DNA of 64,000 nucleotides from Patiriisocius sp047730165 (GTDB lineage: Bacteria > Bacteroidota > Bacteroidia > Flavobacteriales > Flavobacteriaceae), in assembly GCF_047730165.1 (NCBI RefSeq), contig NZ_CP159834.1:2232001-2296000 (forward strand), in the 5' to 3' direction. Shown in pieces: positions 30,661 through 39,667 of this stretch. Below the pieces are notes generated by a model. That model was not told where the DNA came from. It ran no database searches and saw only the letters and a list, made by a program, of their open reading frames with translations. Made by a program: the position numbers and the translations under genes. How positions within the stretch are numbered: the stretch's first letter is position 1; each line of letters begins with the position of its first letter.

Positions 30661-31284
30661 GTGAGAGTACAAACCAAGAACGAAGAGCTGTGGAACGTCA
30701 TAACTCATGGAGCGGGATTCCTAGCGAGCATCGTAGGATCCATTGTATTACTTCTTAAATATTCTGAATCGTCTACCACTACGGTTATAGCTATATGTGT
30801 CTTTGGGGCTAGTTTGATCACGCTATATCTAGTTTCTTCACTATACCACGCTGCAAAAGACAGTAGGTTAAAGTTTAAGCTTCGCGTTTTAGACCACATT
30901 AGCATCTACTTTTTAATCGCAGGCACATACACTCCTGTTTTACTAATGGGGTTATCTCATTCTTTGGGATGGTATTTATTCTTTGCAGTCTGGGGGATTG
31001 CAAGTATTGGTCTCGTGCTTAAAATATTCTTTACAGGTAGATTTGAAGTGCTATCACTTATACTTTATGTGGTAATGGGCTGGCTTATTATTTTCGATTT
31101 TTCTGAACTACGAATGGCAATGCCACAAGAGGGAATCGATTTATTGATGGCCGGAGGGGCCTTTTATACAGGAGGGATTGTGTTCTATGTCTGGAACAAA
31201 TTAAAATACAATCACGTCATCTGGCATTTATTTGTGATGGCAGGAAGCGCGTCACATTACTGGATGATTCTTAAATTCCTTTAA
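30661..31284 (+). CDS. trhA: PAQR-family membrane protein TrhA (hemolysin III)
   Basis: 207 residues starting with GTG, immediately after the TAG of the upstream methyltransferase gene, so translation is probably coupled. Seven membrane segments and the PAQR signature are visible: NVITHGAGF (about 12-20), SSLYHAAKDS (59-68), LDHISIYFLIAGTYTPVLL (77-95) and a final HLFVMAGSASHYW with the metal-binding histidines. Bacterial members have been implicated in membrane homeostasis; the hemolysin name is historical. It ends convergently, overlapping the next gene by four bases. Confidence 0.9.
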   Translation: MRVQTKNEELWNVITHGAGFLASIVGSIVLLLKYSESSTTTVIAICVFGASLITLYLVSSLYHAAKDSRLKFKLRVLDHISIYFLIAGTYTPVLLMGLSHSLGWYLFFAVWGIASIGLVLKIFFTGRFEVLSLILYVVMGWLIIFDFSELRMAMPQEGIDLLMAGGAFYTGGIVFYVWNKLKYNHVIWHLFVMAGSASHYWMILKFL

Positions 31285-31985
31285 GGGTATTTCTCAAATA
31301 AAGGAATCAAATAAGAAAGAGAATACCCATAGCCTACACCAAACTCGCTAAAGTCGTTTACTTGATTAAACCCCGGGATATAAATATTTCCGAAGCCATC
31401 AGGAAGGTCTGCTTCCAGCTTTCGCTTTAATTCAAAATGAAGATCTATATATAGGTTTTTTGCAATTTCAGACTTAAAACCTAGTTGTAATTCTAACCAA
31501 TGGGCTTTTAATCCACTAAATTTTTGATTTACTAATACGGTATTTCCAGGAAAGTTTTGATCGATAATATATACGCGATAGGCGAGGAGCTCTTGACTAT
31601 ACGTGGCAAAACCATATCGCAATCCCGTGTAAATGCTGTTGTGTAGGCCGAGCCAGTTTTTATGCGAATTAAAATTGACCCCTATTTTAGCATAGCTCCC
31701 AGAGGTAATAGCATTTAGATTTTGCTCGTAATATTTTTTTGTCTCGCTGCCCAATTCTGCGGCGAGGTACATGTTTTTGTTATATCTAAAATCTGCTAAT
31801 ACCTGAAACCCACTATAGTCATTGTCAATTAAAGACCGCAATGGTTTTGCGGCATCGAGTCCTAAACGGAGGCCGTGCTTAATTTTAGTTTGTAACGTAT
31901 CTACAGGTTCAGTTTCTTGCGCCATTGTGGTGAATGAAGCGCAAACTATACTAATGATAGATAGTAATATGGCTTTGGTTTTCAT
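31281..31985 (-). CDS. DUF6048-like outer-membrane beta-barrel protein
   Basis: 234 residues, signal peptide 1-22 (ending MAQ), then alternating hydrophobic strands ending in aromatic residues (GLRYGFATYSQELL, YGYSLSYLIPLFEKYP), fitting a small beta-barrel of the outer membrane. It resembles the flavobacterial DUF6048 family (from memory). Its start lies within the end of the DUF6452-like lipoprotein gene (35-base overlap), and that gene in turn follows rlmD with no gap, so the three form one unit. Function unknown. Confidence 0.7.
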   Translation of the reverse strand: MKTKAILLSIISIVCASFTTMAQETEPVDTLQTKIKHGLRLGLDAAKPLRSLIDNDYSGFQVLADFRYNKNMYLAAELGSETKKYYEQNLNAITSGSYAKIGVNFNSHKNWLGLHNSIYTGLRYGFATYSQELLAYRVYIIDQNFPGNTVLVNQKFSGLKAHWLELQLGFKSEIAKNLYIDLHFELKRKLEADLPDGFGNIYIPGFNQVNDFSEFGVGYGYSLSYLIPLFEKYP

Positions 31986-32463
31986 CCGTTACATTGGTTT
32001 GGTTTATGACAACATCAAGAATCCACGTTGCAGGATCGTTGTCTGAATCTGTCGTATTTTTGCTGAAGGCTACATTATTAAATATAGTTTTATAACTGCA
32101 GGCTCTGTTAATGTAAACATCTTCACGTGCATACGCCGCAAGATATACATCTATGATTTCTGCACTGGTATCTGTCGCCGCTCTTATAAGTTGGTACTGT
32201 GTGTTATCTGCAGCAGTCCTCATGGGGATCGCGATGGAGTCTGTTGTAGCGCTTGTAAGAATAGTAACCTCAGGCGTATAGTCGCCTATCACAGAAAGAC
32301 CAACTACTTGCTTTGCTTCATCACGGTTTAAAAAGTCTTTAAACGTGATAATCAAAAGCGGGGTAGTGGCTTCTCCTGGATCACAAATGTCATCGCGGGT
32401 GCATCCGGTTATAAAAATAACCAGAGCGAGCGCTAAGTGTGGCCAGAGTTTTAAAAATTTCAT
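31951..32463 (-). CDS. DUF6452-like lipoprotein
   Basis: 170 residues with a lipoprotein signal (FITGC, Cys 21) followed by TRDDICDPGEATTPLLIITF. The pattern fits the flavobacterial DUF6452 family of small envelope lipoproteins, often beside DUF6048 and rlmD. It starts one base after the rlmD stop. The role is unknown; the conserved pairing with a barrel protein suggests an outer-membrane complex, an inference. Confidence 0.7.
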   Translation of the reverse strand: MKFLKLWPHLALALVIFITGCTRDDICDPGEATTPLLIITFKDFLNRDEAKQVVGLSVIGDYTPEVTILTSATTDSIAIPMRTAADNTQYQLIRAATDTSAEIIDVYLAAYAREDVYINRACSYKTIFNNVAFSKNTTDSDNDPATWILDVVINQTNVTDENQSHITIYH

Positions 32464-33873
32464 TTATCGTCTTTCTAGAAGCACTACGTTCTCTACGTGG
32501 AAAGTTTGGGGGAACATATCTACGGGTTGAACTCTTGTAACTTTATACGTTTCATCTAATAACGCAAGATCTCTTGCTTGTGTTGCACTATTGCAACTTA
32601 CGTACACAATTTTTGCTGCATTAAGATTAATGAGCTGTTGAACCACATCTTTGTGCATCCCATCTCTAGGAGGGTCTGTAATCACCACATCTGCTTCTCC
32701 ATGTGTGTTTACAAAATCTTCATTAAAGACGGCTTTCATATCGCCTACATAGAATTCTGTGTTTGTGATACCGTTGCGTTTTGCGTTTTCTTTTGCAGCA
32801 GTGATGGCATCTGGAACAGACTCAACACCGATTACCTTTTTAGCATTTTTGGCTACAAACTGAGCGATGGTTCCTGTTCCTGTATATAAATCATAAACAA
32901 GTTCTTCACCAGTGAGGCCAGCAAAATCTCTTGTGATTTTGTATAGTTCATAGGCTTGCTCACTATTTGTTTGATAAAATGATTTTGCATTAATCTTAAA
33001 GGTAAGTCCTTCCATTTCTTCCATAATATGATCTTCGCCAGCATAGTGCAATACGTCTTGATCATAAATAGTGTCATTTCCTTTATTATTGATGACATAT
33101 AGTAATGATGTGATTTCAGGAAATTGTTCTTTAAGTGCTTCAAACAAAGCAACACGCTTATCAGTATCCTCAAATAACTGTACCAACACCATAATCTGGT
33201 TGGTGCTTGCAGTTCTAATCATTAGGGTTCTTAATACACCACTTTGATTTCGCACATTATAAAATGGGATCTCTAGTTCTTGCGCTTTCATCTTCACAAA
33301 ATCTCTAATAGCATTACTAGGGTCTTGTTGTAAATGACATTTGTTTAAATCTAGAATTTTATCCCACATTCCAGGAATATGAAATCCTAAGGCATTTTTA
33401 TTAGCGATGACTTCTTCACTTTTTATTTGATCTAGTGTAAGCCATTTATTATCGCTAAATGAGAATTCCATTTTATTACGATAGAAGTATTGTTCTTGAG
33501 CAGCCTTAATGGGCGTTAATTCTGGAATTTCAATTTTCCCCAAACGCTTTAAGTTATTTTCTACTTCTTTTTGTTTGTAAAAAAGCTGATGCTCGTAGCC
33601 CATATGCTGCCATTTACAGCCACCACAAGTCCCAAAGTGCTCACAAGTTGGCGCTACGCGCTTGTCTGATAATTTTGAAAATGAAATTGCGGTTCCTTCA
33701 AAATAGGCCTTTCTCTTTTTTGTAGTCTGTATTGTCGCGACATCGCCCGGTACAGCATTATTAATAAAGACTACTCTTCCATCTGCTGCTTTTGCTACAG
33801 ATTTCCCTTTAGCGCCTGCGTCTATAACGAGCAGATCTTCTAAAATTATACGATTGGTTTTTTTTCTTGCCAT
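32464..33873 (-). CDS. rlmD: 23S rRNA (uracil-C5)-methyltransferase RlmD-type
   Basis: 469 residues. An N-terminal TRAM domain (about 5-65) is followed by the 4Fe-4S cysteines CEHFGTCGGCKW (77, 83, 86) with the fourth near residue 178 (LNKCHLQ), SAM motif DLYTGTGTIAQFVA, TDPPRDG, and the catalytic cysteine in YVSCNSATQARDL (about 427). These define the TrmA/RlmCD family that makes m5U in 23S rRNA or tRNA; RlmD versus another member is by usual Bacteroidota annotation. The enzyme is cytosolic and heads a unit with two envelope proteins of unknown function. Confidence 0.9.
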   Translation of the reverse strand: MARKKTNRIILEDLLVIDAGAKGKSVAKAADGRVVFINNAVPGDVATIQTTKKRKAYFEGTAISFSKLSDKRVAPTCEHFGTCGGCKWQHMGYEHQLFYKQKEVENNLKRLGKIEIPELTPIKAAQEQYFYRNKMEFSFSDNKWLTLDQIKSEEVIANKNALGFHIPGMWDKILDLNKCHLQQDPSNAIRDFVKMKAQELEIPFYNVRNQSGVLRTLMIRTASTNQIMVLVQLFEDTDKRVALFEALKEQFPEITSLLYVINNKGNDTIYDQDVLHYAGEDHIMEEMEGLTFKINAKSFYQTNSEQAYELYKITRDFAGLTGEELVYDLYTGTGTIAQFVAKNAKKVIGVESVPDAITAAKENAKRNGITNTEFYVGDMKAVFNEDFVNTHGEADVVITDPPRDGMHKDVVQQLINLNAAKIVYVSCNSATQARDLALLDETYKVTRVQPVDMFPQTFHVENVVLLERR

Positions 33874-34011
33874 TACAGCAAAAATATAACATTAGAAGGG
33901 CATTTCGCTTAGGACAGATAAAAAAGTCTCCGCTATTTTTAGTAATTTGCAGACGGATGATTTCTCTCCCATAAGAAGGAATACTTCAGTACATTATTTA
34001 AATACATTATT

Positions 34012-35292
34012 ATGTCAGTTACACAATTAACAAAATCAGAAGAAGCTATTGCTGTTGAGAACAAATACGGCGCACACAACTATCATCCATTACCTGTAGT
34101 TTTAAACAGGGGAGAAGGTGTTTATGTTTGGGATGTTGAAGGTAAAAAATATTACGATTTTCTTTCTGCTTATTCTGCAGTAAACCAAGGGCATTGTCAT
34201 CCAAAGATTGTCAATGCAATGAATGAGCAAGCGCAAACACTTACATTAACATCTCGTGCTTTTCATAATGACGTGTTAGGTAAGTACGAAAAATATGCAG
34301 CCGAGTATTTTAAATTTGATAAGTTGTTACCGATGAATACGGGGGCAGAAGCTGTTGAGACGGCATTAAAGCTTTGTAGAAAATGGGCATATGAAGTAAA
34401 GGGAATCGCAGAGAATGAAGCAGAAATTGTTGTTTGTGAGAATAATTTCCACGGAAGAACCACAACAATTATTTCTTTTTCAAACGACCAAGTGGCTCGT
34501 AAAAACTTTGGTCCATATACAAAGGGATTCATTAAAGTAGCATATGACAACTTTGAAGCATTAGAAAAAGCTTTTGAAAGTTCAAAAAATATTGCTGGAT
34601 TCTTAGTAGAACCTATCCAAGGGGAAGCAGGAGTATATGTTCCTTCTGATGATTATTTAATTAAAGCAAAAGCATTATGTGAAAAACACAATGTATTGTT
34701 TATCGCTGATGAAGTACAAACAGGAATCGCTCGTACAGGAAGATTACTTGCTACTTGTGGTAATTGTTCTTGTCCTAAGAAAGATTGTAGTGGCACACCA
34801 GATGTAAAGCCTGATGTTCTTATATTAGGAAAAGCACTTAGTGGCGGGGCTTACCCAGTTTCTGCGGTGTTAGCAAATGATGCTGTTATGAATGTGATAC
34901 AGCCAGGAACACACGGTTCTACCTTTGGTGGAAACCCAGTTGGCGCTGCAGTAGCAATTGCGGCATTAGAAGTTGTGAAAAATGAATCACTAGCAGAAAA
35001 TGCAGATCACCTTGGGAATATCTTTAGAAGCGAAATCAACAAATTTATTGAGACAAGTTCTATTGCGTCACAAGTAAGAGGTCGCGGTTTGCTTAATGCT
35101 ATTGTCATTAATGATGATGAAGAGAGCGATACGGCTTGGAATATTTGTTTACGCTTGCGTGACAATGGTTTACTTGCAAAACCTACCCACGGAAATATCA
35201 TTCGTTTTGCACCTCCATTAGTAATGACAGAAGCCCAGTTATTAGATTGTGTTTCTATTATTATCGAAACGTTGAAAGAATTTGAAAAATAA
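34012..35292 (+). CDS. rocD: Ornithine--oxo-acid aminotransferase
   Basis: 426 residues of class III PLP aminotransferase: MNTGAEAVETALKLCRKWAY (108-127), DEVQTGIARTGRLLA (233-247) and the PLP lysine in ILGKALSGGAYPVS (Lys 274), with STFGGNPVGAA after it. The close match of the N-terminal GAHNYHPLPVVL and SAYSAVNQGHCHPKI blocks is characteristic of ornithine aminotransferase, which converts ornithine and 2-oxoglutarate to glutamate semialdehyde and glutamate. A cysteine-rich insertion CGNCSCPKKDC (249-259) before the PLP lysine could bind a metal and is seen in Bacteroidota versions. Monocistronic with a strong palindromic terminator. Confidence 0.92.
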   Translation: MSVTQLTKSEEAIAVENKYGAHNYHPLPVVLNRGEGVYVWDVEGKKYYDFLSAYSAVNQGHCHPKIVNAMNEQAQTLTLTSRAFHNDVLGKYEKYAAEYFKFDKLLPMNTGAEAVETALKLCRKWAYEVKGIAENEAEIVVCENNFHGRTTTIISFSNDQVARKNFGPYTKGFIKVAYDNFEALEKAFESSKNIAGFLVEPIQGEAGVYVPSDDYLIKAKALCEKHNVLFIADEVQTGIARTGRLLATCGNCSCPKKDCSGTPDVKPDVLILGKALSGGAYPVSAVLANDAVMNVIQPGTHGSTFGGNPVGAAVAIAALEVVKNESLAENADHLGNIFRSEINKFIETSSIASQVRGRGLLNAIVINDDEESDTAWNICLRLRDNGLLAKPTHGNIIRFAPPLVMTEAQLLDCVSIIIETLKEFEK

Positions 35293-35310
35293 ACTCAACT
35301 TATTTTAATA

Positions 35311-35342
35311 AAAAAATGCGACTCCTAGGAGTCGCATTTTTT
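35311..35342. terminator. Bidirectional terminator, perfect 32-bp palindrome
   Basis: AAAAAATGCGACTCCT directly joined to its reverse complement. It lies between the convergent rocD and CCC-motif genes and can end transcription from both sides. Confidence 0.9.
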
Positions 35343-35359
35343 ATTTGATTTAAAAAGTA

Positions 35360-35665
35360 TTACTTATACTGTTCAAGCTGTTGTTGAAAGTCTAATAATT
35401 GCTCATCTGATAAGAAAAGCATTAGAATTAACATTATTAGAGATAAGGCTAATCCTATATAGGCTAAAATTTTTCCTGTTTTTACATTTTTAAATCCAGA
35501 ATATTGTTCTGGAGCTTCCATATATAAGGCGGTAGCTTTTTTTGCCATTACAAGTGCGATGATTGCCAAAAAAATTCCTCCTGCTCCATAGCAGCAGCAA
35601 AATGGTATTGATAAAATTCCTAAAACTAGAATGAGTGTTGAATTGGGTAATTTTTGTTGATCCAT
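35360..35665 (-). CDS. CCC-motif membrane protein
   Basis: 101 residues with two membrane segments. The first ends in PFCCCYGAGG (about 21-30), the triple cysteine that names this small flavobacterial family; the second runs over ILAYIGLALSLIMLILMLF. The fold resembles DUF4190-type proteins. Function unknown. It follows the DUF2752 gene in the same direction, a pairing common in flavobacteria. Confidence 0.8.
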   Translation of the reverse strand: MDQQKLPNSTLILVLGILSIPFCCCYGAGGIFLAIIALVMAKKATALYMEAPEQYSGFKNVKTGKILAYIGLALSLIMLILMLFLSDEQLLDFQQQLEQYK

Positions 35666-35737
35666 TTAATTGGTTTTTAAGAATTAGAATTATAAATATA
35701 AGTAAATATTTGAAGTCTTTTAATAATATGTAGCATA

Positions 35738-36025
35738 TTAAAAAATCTTATAAAAATAACTCAGGACCATAACACCTATAGTAACATATAATAATATCAT
35801 CTTAATTTGATAGTCGTGTTTGAACTCTATGAAGATATTAAACACCACTACAAGTAGGAGTAGTAGGATGAAGTAAAAAGCTGGGTACATTTTAAAAGCC
35901 GCAAAGAACTCACCTTTAAAAAAAAGAACTGTGGCGCGTTGAGCGCCACAGCCAAAACATTCTAAGCCGAAGAATTTTTTATAAGTACATGTAAACATGT
36001 AATCTTCAATCCCTTCTAAAATCAT
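35738..36025 (-). CDS. DUF2752 membrane protein
   Basis: 95 residues. The family motif GLECFGCGAQRA (about 21-32), related to GLxCPGCGxxRA, precedes two membrane segments. The cysteines could bind a metal or form a disulfide. It sits 6 bases after the T9SS gene's stop-start junction in this minus-strand run (T9SS gene at 36032 ends just downstream of its start), and upstream of the CCC-motif gene, so these are likely co-expressed. Function unknown. Confidence 0.82.
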   Translation of the reverse strand: MILEGIEDYMFTCTYKKFFGLECFGCGAQRATVLFFKGEFFAAFKMYPAFYFILLLLLVVVFNIFIEFKHDYQIKMILLYVTIGVMVLSYFYKIF

Positions 36026-36031
36026 AGAAGC

Positions 36032-37930
36032 TTATCCCTTATTGAAAATAGTTACTTTATAATCAAGCACTAAATTATCTTGTGTTGTTAATTTTACGAT
36101 ATAAACACCATCGCTAAAAATAGCAGTAGGGAAGTTATATCTAGTCTGTTGCCCAATGTTTTCCTCTGTGTGGACTAGTTTTCCACCCATATCAAATACA
36201 GCTGCTTCTTTGATGTCAAAACGTTCTGGATTTAAGATTTCCATAATAGCTAATCTATTATCTTGAAAAACATCTACAGTTTCTTTAGCAATGCTAAGAC
36301 CAGCCGCTTCAGCTGTCTCTACAATAATCTGATCATAAGATTTAAAAACAATATAGAATCTGTTAGTAGCTAATCCTGCTTCTTCAATGTTTACGGTTGC
36401 AGTGTTGCCTTGCGTAATTAATTGATACGTAGATTGTGCTGCATCAAATAAGTATGCTTTTTTAAATGGCAGGTTCACTTCGCTAATTGCACTAAATACA
36501 ACACTACCAGGAATGTCTGCAGATACATTTAACGGTACAATTGCATCTTTTGAAAACGGAATAGTTTGTATAACAGTTTTCATGCCATTTTCTAATGGCA
36601 TAAAGACATCAGACGTTGCGTCATTTGGATGCTTCGCGTCCATACCACGATCAAAACCATTCGTAGATTTTTCACTAAAGGCTAAAATAAATGCTCTATT
36701 ATGACTTCCAGGAAAATATGCACTTAATCGCATATGCGGCACAAGTCCTTCATTTTCGTCTGGAGTAGTATCATCTATCTCAATAATCCCTGAGAATATA
36801 TCTGCAAAGTTTGAATTGTCAAATGACTTTTCTGTTGAAGCAGTTTCCATATTTCTAAATATAGATGTCGTTCCATCCATAGCTTGGAAAACTCTATGAG
36901 AATTACTAAAGGTTGCAATAGAGGTAATAGGTGCGTTAATAGCGTGTACCATAAAACCTTGTCCAATAGGAGCGTATCTCCTGTTGTAATTCATACCAAC
37001 CCCATTGTTAGAACCGATTATTGGTGTTCCATCATCGTTGTACGATAAGAATGTAGGTTCTGTATAAGTCCCCTGGTGCCCCGGTGTGGTGTTTAATGGA
37101 ATCCATGTACCATATCCACCTTGATTGTCTATATAATAATGTGAATTTATAGATCTGTTTTCATCCCAAAAATAAAATTCTTCAACATCTGCATTGTCAT
37201 AAAAGAACAAGGCAAGATCTAATGCTGATGGATAAGGATTTCCAGAAAGTGTTGATTCTTCTGCAGTTAGATTAATATCTATATCACCTGTGTTAGGTCT
37301 CCCTCTAAAATCATATGTCTGAGCATTTGGATCATTGTATGCATCATTGTGATTGGTTGTATTCGTACCTTTCATTGAAAAACCATATCCCGCAGGTACA
37401 CCATCCGTGCCGCCTATATATTGCCAATCTGCCGTCGCATTTAAATATTTATAAAGCCACGCTTGAGAAATAGTAAGAGCGTTTGTAGTAGAAGCACCCG
37501 CCCAAGCACTAGTAAAATTTCTAATCCCAGTATCTGTTGCAATAGCGGTATCATCATCACTCACGTTAAGTCTTAAAGGACCATTCGCCGTATTTCCAAT
37601 ACCACCAGCATTTAAGCCAACTGGAGAAGACCAAAAGTTATAATCAAATTGATCAGCGTTTGTCGTTTGATAAACAGATAATAAACCATCACCCGAGTTA
37701 TACGTAGCTGTACCTCCTTGTAAAAGTTGCGCGTCATCTCTTAAGTAAATAGAGCCCTCATAGTCACCTGCGGGATTCTTTTCTAGATTAATGGTGCCTT
37801 CCACATAAATTTGTACATTTTTTGCGTACACATAAGATGAAGAACCTCCAGTAGTAGGTTTTACAAATAATTGAGCTATTGAACTCACTGCTAAAAGCAG
37901 AAAAGTTGAAGTAAGTAGCAGTTTTTTCAT
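36032..37930 (-). CDS. T9SS-secreted protein (632 residues)
   Basis: Signal peptide 1-19 (SSIAQ) and a T9SS C-terminal tail (about 555-632, AVFDMGGKLVHTEENIGQ ... DGVYIVKLTT). The body is a beta-rich surface module starting VYVEGTINLEK-like sequence with a repeated passage about a composite layout (YNFWSSPVG, GYGFSMKGTN, YNRRYAPIGQGFMVHA). The same arrangement (FQILGSPMT, GAGYLVF, GFGVFASAAGTATFNNAMR) occurs in the C-terminal third of the 1575-residue protein, so both share one domain type. No catalytic motif. I infer an extracellular or surface protein of unknown binding role. Confidence 0.82.
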   Translation of the reverse strand: MKKLLLTSTFLLLAVSSIAQLFVKPTTGGSSSYVYAKNVQIYVEGTINLEKNPAGDYEGSIYLRDDAQLLQGGTATYNSGDGLLSVYQTTNADQFDYNFWSSPVGLNAGGIGNTANGPLRLNVSDDDTAIATDTGIRNFTSAWAGASTTNALTISQAWLYKYLNATADWQYIGGTDGVPAGYGFSMKGTNTTNHNDAYNDPNAQTYDFRGRPNTGDIDINLTAEESTLSGNPYPSALDLALFFYDNADVEEFYFWDENRSINSHYYIDNQGGYGTWIPLNTTPGHQGTYTEPTFLSYNDDGTPIIGSNNGVGMNYNRRYAPIGQGFMVHAINAPITSIATFSNSHRVFQAMDGTTSIFRNMETASTEKSFDNSNFADIFSGIIEIDDTTPDENEGLVPHMRLSAYFPGSHNRAFILAFSEKSTNGFDRGMDAKHPNDATSDVFMPLENGMKTVIQTIPFSKDAIVPLNVSADIPGSVVFSAISEVNLPFKKAYLFDAAQSTYQLITQGNTATVNIEEAGLATNRFYIVFKSYDQIIVETAEAAGLSIAKETVDVFQDNRLAIMEILNPERFDIKEAAVFDMGGKLVHTEENIGQQTRYNFPTAIFSDGVYIVKLTTQDNLVLDYKVTIFNKG

Positions 37931-38112
37931 ACTGTTGAAATTTTAAAAAAAACCTCTATGGGGGGTATGTTTTATAAGGTTTAGGGTGTAAAAGTAAGTT
38001 TTTTTTTTCATTAACCGCTCGTAACATGCTTATATTTAAGGTAATTTTAAATAATCATTGCTTATTTTTGTTGGGAATCAAGTCAAAACTGACGGAAACC
38101 CCCTACTTTATT

Positions 38113-38667
38113 ATGCATGTTAACGATAAAATAAATGTCTTAGACGATAATATTTCTGGAGTAATTGTTAAAATTAATTCAAAATCCGTCACAATTCTAT
38201 GTGATGATGGCTTTGAAATGGAATTTGAACCGTCACAAATTGTTGTAATTGATAATCATCTAGCGAAAAATGCTTTCAGAAGTACATCCGCAAAAAAAGT
38301 GCTTTCAGAAAAAGCAGAAGTGCCTAAAAAACAAATTAAAAGTATAAAACCAAAGGACCGCATAAAACCGGCCATGGAAGTAGATCTACACATTCATCAA
38401 CTTGTACCTTCAGAAAGAGGGTTGACGGCTCACGATAAGTTAAATATCCAGATGGATACTGCAAAGCGTCAAGTAGATTTTGCTATGTCAAAAAACATAC
38501 AAAGAGTCGTATTCATTCACGGAATAGGAGAGGGTGTGCTTAGGGCAGAATTAGAATATTTATTTAGAAGATATGATAACATCACGTATGAAGATGCAGA
38601 TTACAAAAAATATGGCCGCGGTGCGACAATGATTTATATTCACCAAAGTAAGAAGCCCAATTATTGA
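38113..38667 (+). CDS. Smr/MutS2-type DNA/RNA-binding domain protein (DUF2027-like)
   Basis: 184 residues from the ATG at 38113. A frame extends 29 codons upstream but those residues are atypical, so the later start is chosen. The N-terminal half (VNDKINVLDDNISGVIVKI) is a small beta domain; the C-terminal half is an Smr domain with VDLHIHQLVP (DLH..), then HGIGEGVLRAEL and YGRGATMIYIH. Smr domains often have nicking or RNase activity; here DLHIH fits the active-site strand. It is convergent with the next gene and overlaps it by 7 bases. Confidence 0.82.
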   Translation: MHVNDKINVLDDNISGVIVKINSKSVTILCDDGFEMEFEPSQIVVIDNHLAKNAFRSTSAKKVLSEKAEVPKKQIKSIKPKDRIKPAMEVDLHIHQLVPSERGLTAHDKLNIQMDTAKRQVDFAMSKNIQRVVFIHGIGEGVLRAELEYLFRRYDNITYEDADYKKYGRGATMIYIHQSKKPNY

Positions 38668-39578
38668 AAAACAGTTATGAGTAGGGCGGTATCGTCTATC
38701 ACATTTGGGATAGTACCCATATTTAAGCTTTCTTGAACAATTGTTTCTGCCTCATTGGTAAGCACTAAATCAGATAATATAACTACGACAGATGCATTTC
38801 GTTTTACAAAATGCTCAATGTAATCTTCTATCTCAAACCCTTCTATTGCAATAGCAGCATTTAAAAAATCTGGCAATCCACTGGTATCATCATTAAAATC
38901 ATCAGTAGGGTCAATATTCCCATCCGTACTTTCATTTCTGGTAAGAATTCCATCACCATCATCGTCCGGATCCAAGTAGTCTGGTGTGCCATCTCCGTCT
39001 GTATCCTTAATAGGCGTTAATGGATTATCATCACCATCATCATTGCTGGCAAAGATTTCAAGAATTGTTGGCACGTTATCACCATCATCGTCTAGGTCAT
39101 AATAATTAGGGATCGTGTCATTATCTGTATCTAGTGTGGTTCCTTCGATAGTATTTAACTCTAATGCTTCGGGTATACCATCTTGATCATCTAAAACAAG
39201 TGAGTTATTTAATCTTGCGACTCCACTTTCAGCGAGGTATTCTACACTTACTTGTGGTGCAACTGGAGGAATACTTGCACAAAAATAAGATGCATCCACA
39301 TCGCCGTTAAATTTTCTGTACGCTACATAGCTAGAGGTAGATAGATTAATATCAGCAATTGTTTCTTGCAAGAAAATTTCAGAAGAGCCAGTAATATTTA
39401 AGGCAATACTCTCTTGGGCATCGTTATTAATCTTAAAGAATACAACAGCCGTTTCTCCCCCACAGATTTGTAAGGTTTGCGTTTCAAAATCAAAAGATGT
39501 AACTATAAGGTCCCCATCATCACAAGAAGAAAATATACTAAGGATTACTGCGGAAATGATCCAGATTTTAAATTTCAT
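38661..39578 (-). CDS. Lipoprotein with thrombospondin type 3-like calcium-binding repeats
   Basis: 305 residues from the ATG at 39578 (another ATG three codons upstream is possible). Lipobox FSSC puts lipidation at Cys 18. The middle (about 135-225) is a run of Asp-rich repeats of the TSP3 type, e.g. DTDGDGTPDYLDPDDDGDG and DTDNDTIPNYYDLDDDGDN, which bind calcium and stiffen surface proteins. The N-terminal part starts TSFDFETQTLQICGGE. No T9SS tail, consistent with lipid anchoring. Function unknown. Confidence 0.82.
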   Translation of the reverse strand: MKFKIWIISAVILSIFSSCDDGDLIVTSFDFETQTLQICGGETAVVFFKINNDAQESIALNITGSSEIFLQETIADINLSTSSYVAYRKFNGDVDASYFCASIPPVAPQVSVEYLAESGVARLNNSLVLDDQDGIPEALELNTIEGTTLDTDNDTIPNYYDLDDDGDNVPTILEIFASNDDGDDNPLTPIKDTDGDGTPDYLDPDDDGDGILTRNESTDGNIDPTDDFNDDTSGLPDFLNAAIAIEGFEIEDYIEHFVKRNASVVVILSDLVLTNEAETIVQESLNMGTIPNVIDDTALLITVFQ

Positions 39579-39653
39579 ACTATCCATTTATTATAGAAAG
39601 TGAAAGTACTGTATTTATTGCATAGCTCCTTTTATTCGCCAAAAAAAATGATG

Positions 39654-39661
39654 TACTTTTG
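39654..39661 (+). promoter_or_regulatory. -7-like element close to the desulfurase start
   Basis: TACTTTTG matches TAnnTTTG and ends 6 bases before the ATG. A TTG at the right distance upstream is missing. If used, the mRNA would have almost no leader. Confidence 0.3.
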
Positions 39662-39667
39662 TGAAAT

